Source: a candidate division WOR-3 bacterium | Lineage (GTDB): Bacteria > Hydrothermota > Tepidihabitantia > Tepidihabitantales > Tepidihabitantaceae | Length of the DNA stretch: 64,000 nucleotides | Assembly: GCA_024653355.1 (NCBI GenBank) | Contig: JANLFQ010000003.1 | Location: 138,944 to 202,943, forward strand | Direction of reading: 5' to 3' | In this document: positions 60,721-64,000 of the stretch, one piece after another | Numbering within the stretch: position 1 is the stretch's first letter | Layout: each line of letters opens with the position of its first letter | Notes under the pieces: generated by a model | What the model saw: the letters and a program-made list of their open reading frames with translations, nothing else | Told to the model about the DNA's origin: nothing | Databases searched by the model: none | Program-made: the position numbers and the translations under genes

Positions 60721-63588
60721 ATGGCGCTCTGGCGAATCGATATCAATAAAAAGGGTTTTGACCCTGAGGCACGGGCGTTCGAGGCTGACGCGCGCGATAT
60801 GGGATTAAAATCGATATCACCGGTCAGGATTACCCGGGTGTGGTTTCTCGAAGGAAAGTTAACCAAGAGCGATGTGGAGAAAATTGCCTGGGAGTTGTTG
60901 TGCGACCCGGTTGTTGAGGAATGGCGGGTTGAGGTGCTGGAAGATGGCGTGCTGAAGGGAGGCGAGGAGACTTTAGTCCTTTACAATCCGGGAGTGATGG
61001 ACCCGACTGTAGCAACGGCGTTACGGGCGTTGGATGATATGGGATATAAAGAAGTACAGGTGCGTACCGGTCGGGGGTATCGTCTGGGAAGAGAAGTGAC
61101 TGCCGAAGAACGAGCCGTTCTCAGCCGGGGTTTGCTTTTTAATCCGTTGATTCAGCATCTCGCATCTTCAGGGGAAAAAGTTTTTGCCCAACCCAAACCC
61201 TACCGTTTCAAACCGGTGATTGTCAATTTGCGCGGCAAGAGCGACCGGGAACTGGCGGAGATTTCTCGGAGCCGGCTCCTCGCACTATCGGTTGAGGAGA
61301 TGAAGATTCTGCGGCGGTTTTATGAAAAGATGGGACGAGACCCGAGCGATGTGGAGCTCGAGACCTTCGCTCAAACCTGGTCTGAACACTGTCAGCACAA
61401 GACATTTCGCGGGGAGATTCTTTTTGGCCGGAGGCGGATTAAAAATTTGTTGAAGTCGACAGTAATGCGGGTTACGGAAGAGCTTGCCCTGCCCTGGGTG
61501 CTCTCGGCGTTTGAAGACAACTCCGGGGTAATTGAGTTTGATGAGAATTACGGCATCAGTTTTAAGGTTGAGACGCACAATCATCCTTCGGCACTTGAGC
61601 CCTATGGCGGAGCGGCGACCGGTATCGGCGGTGTAATCCGGGACTGCCTGGGAACGGGTCTTGGGGCGAAGCCGATTTTGAATACCGATGTGTTCTGCTT
61701 TGGATATCCGGGCACGAGTTTTAACGAATTGCCCAAAGGGGTGTTGCATCCCCGACGCGTGATGAAAGGAGTGGTGGCGGGTGTACGGGATTATGGAAAT
61801 CGGATGGGAATTCCAACCGCAAACGGTGCGGTCTATTTCGACCCGGGCTACTTAGGCAATCCGCTGGTATTCTGCGGCACGGTTGGGCTTATTCCGCGGC
61901 AGAAGTTGCGCAAAAAGGTTGATGCCGGTCAGATGATTGTGCTCCTTGGTGGCCGCACCGGCAGAGACGGAATTCATGGGGTTACCTTTGCCTCGTTAGA
62001 ACTTGATGAGCGTTCGGGTGAATTTTCTTCGGGTGCGGTTCAGATTGGCAACCCGATTGAGGAGAAAAAACTACTCGATTTGGTTCTCACCGCCCGGGAT
62101 AAGGGGCTCTTTGCTGCGATTACCGATTGTGGTGGTGGTGGTCTTTCGAGCGCCGTGGGCGAGATGGCAGCGCAGACTGGTTGTGAGGTGTGGCTGGATA
62201 AGGTGCCGTTGAAGTACCCGGGTTTAAGTCCGGCTGAAATCTGGGTTTCTGAGGCGCAGGAGCGAATGGTGGTTTTTGTTGAGCCGGGAAAGGTTCTGGA
62301 ACTTTTGCAACTGGCAAAAGAGAACGATGTTGAGGCGACAATAATTGGAAAGGTTACCAAAACAAAGAGGCTGGTTTTGAAGTATCGGGAGCGAATTGTT
62401 GCCGATTTACCGATGCGTTTTCTTCATCATGGCTGGCGTCAGGTCAAGCGGGTGGCGCGATGGGAAAGGCAGGACATTCCAGAGCCGTTTGTGCCGCATC
62501 GCCGGGAATTGACCGAGATATTGCTCAAATTGCTGGCAACACCAAACATTGCGAGTAAGGAATGGGTAACAAGGCAGTACGACCATGAGGTTCAGGCGGG
62601 CACTGTTTTAAAACCGTTCTCCGGGCAAGAAAGTAACGGTCCGACAGATGCCTGCGTCATTGTGCCGGTAAAGGGTTCTAATCGGGCGTGTGTGGTTTCT
62701 TGTGGACTGTGTCCAAGGTTTGGATTGGTTGACCCTTACTGGATGGCGGCTTCGGCAATTGACGAGGCTTTGCGGAATTGCGTTGCTGCCGGTGGCGATA
62801 TCACCCGCACCGCCATCTTAGACAATTTTTGCTGGGGAAGCCCGGAAAAAGAGGAGCAGTTAGGTGGGCTGGTGCGAGCGGCAGAGGGTTGTTACGATAC
62901 CGCACGCGGTTTCCGGGTACCGTTTATCTCCGGTAAAGACTCTCTTTACAATGAGTTCAAAACCGAGCAAGGAGAAACATTGCCGATACCCGGGACGCTG
63001 TTGATTTCGGCGATTAGTGTAATCCCGGATGTTCGCAAGACGACAACTCCGGACTTTAAAAAATCCGGTTCGTATGTGTATCTCGTGGGTGATACTTTTC
63101 CCGAATTGGGCGGCAGTGAGTTTATGCGGTTGCATGGTGGCATCGGCCGCGATGTCCCAAAGGTTGAGCCCTATCGGGCAAGGCGATTGATGCAGAAGAT
63201 GTTTCAGGCAATCCAGCGGGGGTTGGTGCTCGCCTGTCACGACCTCTCTGAGGGCGGGCTTGGTGTCGCACTTAGCGAGATGAGCTTCAGTGGGGGCGTG
63301 GGCGTTGAGGTGCATTTGCGCGCGGTGCCGGGCGCACATCGGTTTGAACGGGACGACTTCCTGCTTTTCAGCGAGTCCAACAGTCGGTTCATCTGCGAGG
63401 TAGCGCCGCAGAAACGGGATGTTTTTGAACGACTTTTTGCCGGGTTACCCTGCGCGCAAATCGGCCGCACGGTAGCAGGCCAGTTAATAACGATTTTCGG
63501 TCTGGATGGCAGTGCGGTGGTCCGGCTCAGCCTGATTGAGGCGTGCAAGGTGTGGCGAACAGCACTGACGAAAAGAATCGCCGAGTAG
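60721..63588 (+). CDS. purL: Phosphoribosylformylglycinamidine synthase, tandem PurS-PurL fusion
   Basis: This is a 955-residue enzyme of purine synthesis step 4 (FGAR to FGAM). Two PurS-like domains come first (about 1-80 and 85-150: KSISPVRITRVWFLEGKLT and NPGVMDPTVATALRALDDMG). A helical linker and the PurL synthase core follow, with the catalytic histidine in TWSEHCQHKTF, the nucleotide-binding KVETHNHPSALEPYGGAATG, DCGGGGLSSAVGEMA and CHDLSEGGLGVALSEM. It ends without the glutaminase domain of large PurL, so a separate PurQ is required, encoded elsewhere. Bacillus-type systems have separate dimeric PurS; here two copies are covalently joined. The ATG follows a weak AGGAAG site. Confidence 0.92.
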   Translation: MALWRIDINKKGFDPEARAFEADARDMGLKSISPVRITRVWFLEGKLTKSDVEKIAWELLCDPVVEEWRVEVLEDGVLKGGEETLVLYNPGVMDPTVATALRALDDMGYKEVQVRTGRGYRLGREVTAEERAVLSRGLLFNPLIQHLASSGEKVFAQPKPYRFKPVIVNLRGKSDRELAEISRSRLLALSVEEMKILRRFYEKMGRDPSDVELETFAQTWSEHCQHKTFRGEILFGRRRIKNLLKSTVMRVTEELALPWVLSAFEDNSGVIEFDENYGISFKVETHNHPSALEPYGGAATGIGGVIRDCLGTGLGAKPILNTDVFCFGYPGTSFNELPKGVLHPRRVMKGVVAGVRDYGNRMGIPTANGAVYFDPGYLGNPLVFCGTVGLIPRQKLRKKVDAGQMIVLLGGRTGRDGIHGVTFASLELDERSGEFSSGAVQIGNPIEEKKLLDLVLTARDKGLFAAITDCGGGGLSSAVGEMAAQTGCEVWLDKVPLKYPGLSPAEIWVSEAQERMVVFVEPGKVLELLQLAKENDVEATIIGKVTKTKRLVLKYRERIVADLPMRFLHHGWRQVKRVARWERQDIPEPFVPHRRELTEILLKLLATPNIASKEWVTRQYDHEVQAGTVLKPFSGQESNGPTDACVIVPVKGSNRACVVSCGLCPRFGLVDPYWMAASAIDEALRNCVAAGGDITRTAILDNFCWGSPEKEEQLGGLVRAAEGCYDTARGFRVPFISGKDSLYNEFKTEQGETLPIPGTLLISAISVIPDVRKTTTPDFKKSGSYVYLVGDTFPELGGSEFMRLHGGIGRDVPKVEPYRARRLMQKMFQAIQRGLVLACHDLSEGGLGVALSEMSFSGGVGVEVHLRAVPGAHRFERDDFLLFSESNSRFICEVAPQKRDVFERLFAGLPCAQIGRTVAGQLITIFGLDGSAVVRLSLIEACKVWRTALTKRIAE

Positions 63589-63653
63589 TAACGAAATAGT
63601 ATCAAGTGCGATAACCAGACCCGCTAAATTGTCCTCTTACAAACTTCGGGGTC

Positions 63654-64000
63654 CTATTCCTGGTCTTCAGTTATATACGGGTCAATGGGTGATTTACTCA
63701 TCACCCGCATCAGTTCATCGTTAAACCGTCGTGCCGGGTAATAACCAAACACTTTAAGGATGTGGTTTTTAGCGATAACTTCATGCACAAGGGCAAGGTT
63801 CTTACCCGGAACAACGGGAATTGTTACCAGGGGGATTTTGACCCCGAGGATTTCGGAAAACTGTTCTTCTAGACCCGCTCTTTCACACTCGACACCACTT
63901 TGCCACGGAACGAGCCGGACTTCAACCTCCACCCTTTTCTGGATGCGAATTGCCCGTACCCCATAGAGGGAGTAGACATCAACAATACCAACACCGCGGA
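63654..64000 (-). CDS. hprK: HPr kinase/phosphorylase, C-terminal part (cut by window edge)
   Basis: The frame enters from the right edge and reads 115 codons to TAG at 63654. It has RGVGIVDVYSLYGVRAIRIQ, VEVEVRLVPWQSGVECERAG and IPVVPGKNLALVHEVIAKN, matching the C-terminal region of HprK (the signature around IPVxPGRNLA and the helix after it). HprK phosphorylates a serine of HPr in response to metabolites. In diderm bacteria it often sits with a nitrogen-type phosphotransferase system. The Walker A part lies outside the window, so activity cannot be judged. It converges with purL with 65 bases between. Confidence 0.85.
   Translation of the reverse strand, partial: RGVGIVDVYSLYGVRAIRIQKRVEVEVRLVPWQSGVECERAGLEEQFSEILGVKIPLVTIPVVPGKNLALVHEVIAKNHILKVFGYYPARRFNDELMRVMSKSPIDPYITEDQE

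Overview
The window looks like a chromosomal segment of an uncultured, diderm, LPS-bearing bacterium. The diderm signs are an LpxH-like enzyme, an Omp85/TamA-like barrel next to TamB, a TonB-dependent receptor fragment and an O-antigen-type polysaccharide locus. A secreted protein ends in a type IX secretion-like sorting domain. Together with the moderate GC content, the Pol I without proofreading and the NfnAB-type bifurcating transhydrogenase, this suggests a lineage of the FCB/WOR-3 (Stahlbacteria) kind. That placement is inference from gene content; there is no rRNA gene in the window.

Layout. 1-1.7 kb (minus strand): the 5' part of a TonB receptor, an Fe-S flavoprotein and a nitroreductase. 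1.8-16.5 kb: polA-wecB, then a surface-polysaccharide locus (Wzz-like, Wzx flippase, O-antigen ligase/polymerase, five GT4 glycosyltransferases and one membrane GT2) built from several short divergent and convergent units. 16.6-20.3 kb: pdxJ-secD-secF-pgpA. 20.4-25.2 kb: a STAND-like P-loop/TPR protein that looks acquired, then cinA, thpR and a second Fe-S flavoprotein. 25.7-36.8 kb: nfeD-SPFH, a Ca2+-type P-ATPase, tamA-tamB, and a PriA that has lost its ATPase motifs. 36.8-40.7 kb: a small TPR membrane protein, an 0.8-kb gene-less stretch and nfnA-nfnB. 40.8-53.2 kb: ddl and then a very compact run beginning with the distal half of the spc ribosomal operon (rplR-rpsE-rpmD-rplO-secY). It continues through a pyrimidine phosphorylase, an APH/P-loop double kinase, lpxH, a Gate-domain transporter and pepA to znuCBA. 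53.2-59 kb (minus strand): a GT-C membrane glycosyltransferase, a multi-PAS protein, tRNA-Thr(CGT) and the sorting-domain protein. 59.1-64 kb: peroxiredoxin plus a ferritin-like protein, a small membrane protein, a PurS-PurS-PurL fusion and the C-terminal end of hprK.

The strongest genome-scale signal is regulatory. Most genes that start a transcription unit have a near-consensus sigma-70 promoter (TTGACN, a 16-18 base spacer, TANNNT) whose -10 box ends only 5-9 bases before the start codon. Their mRNAs should therefore begin at, or within a few bases of, ATG, GTG or TTG, with no Shine-Dalgarno leader. This includes the ribosomal-protein unit that starts at rplR. Genes inside operons, and a few first genes, do carry AAGGAGG-like sites, so two initiation modes appear to coexist. 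The second general feature is extreme compaction: many 4-base ATGA/TTGA overlaps, and five convergent gene pairs that overlap or abut within 10 bases with no visible intrinsic terminator.

The best candidate for an undescribed system is the STAND/TPR protein at 20394. Other points worth a second look are the ATPase-dead PriA, the re-wired spc operon, the tandem PurS fusion, and a possible gene remnant at 25376-25660.
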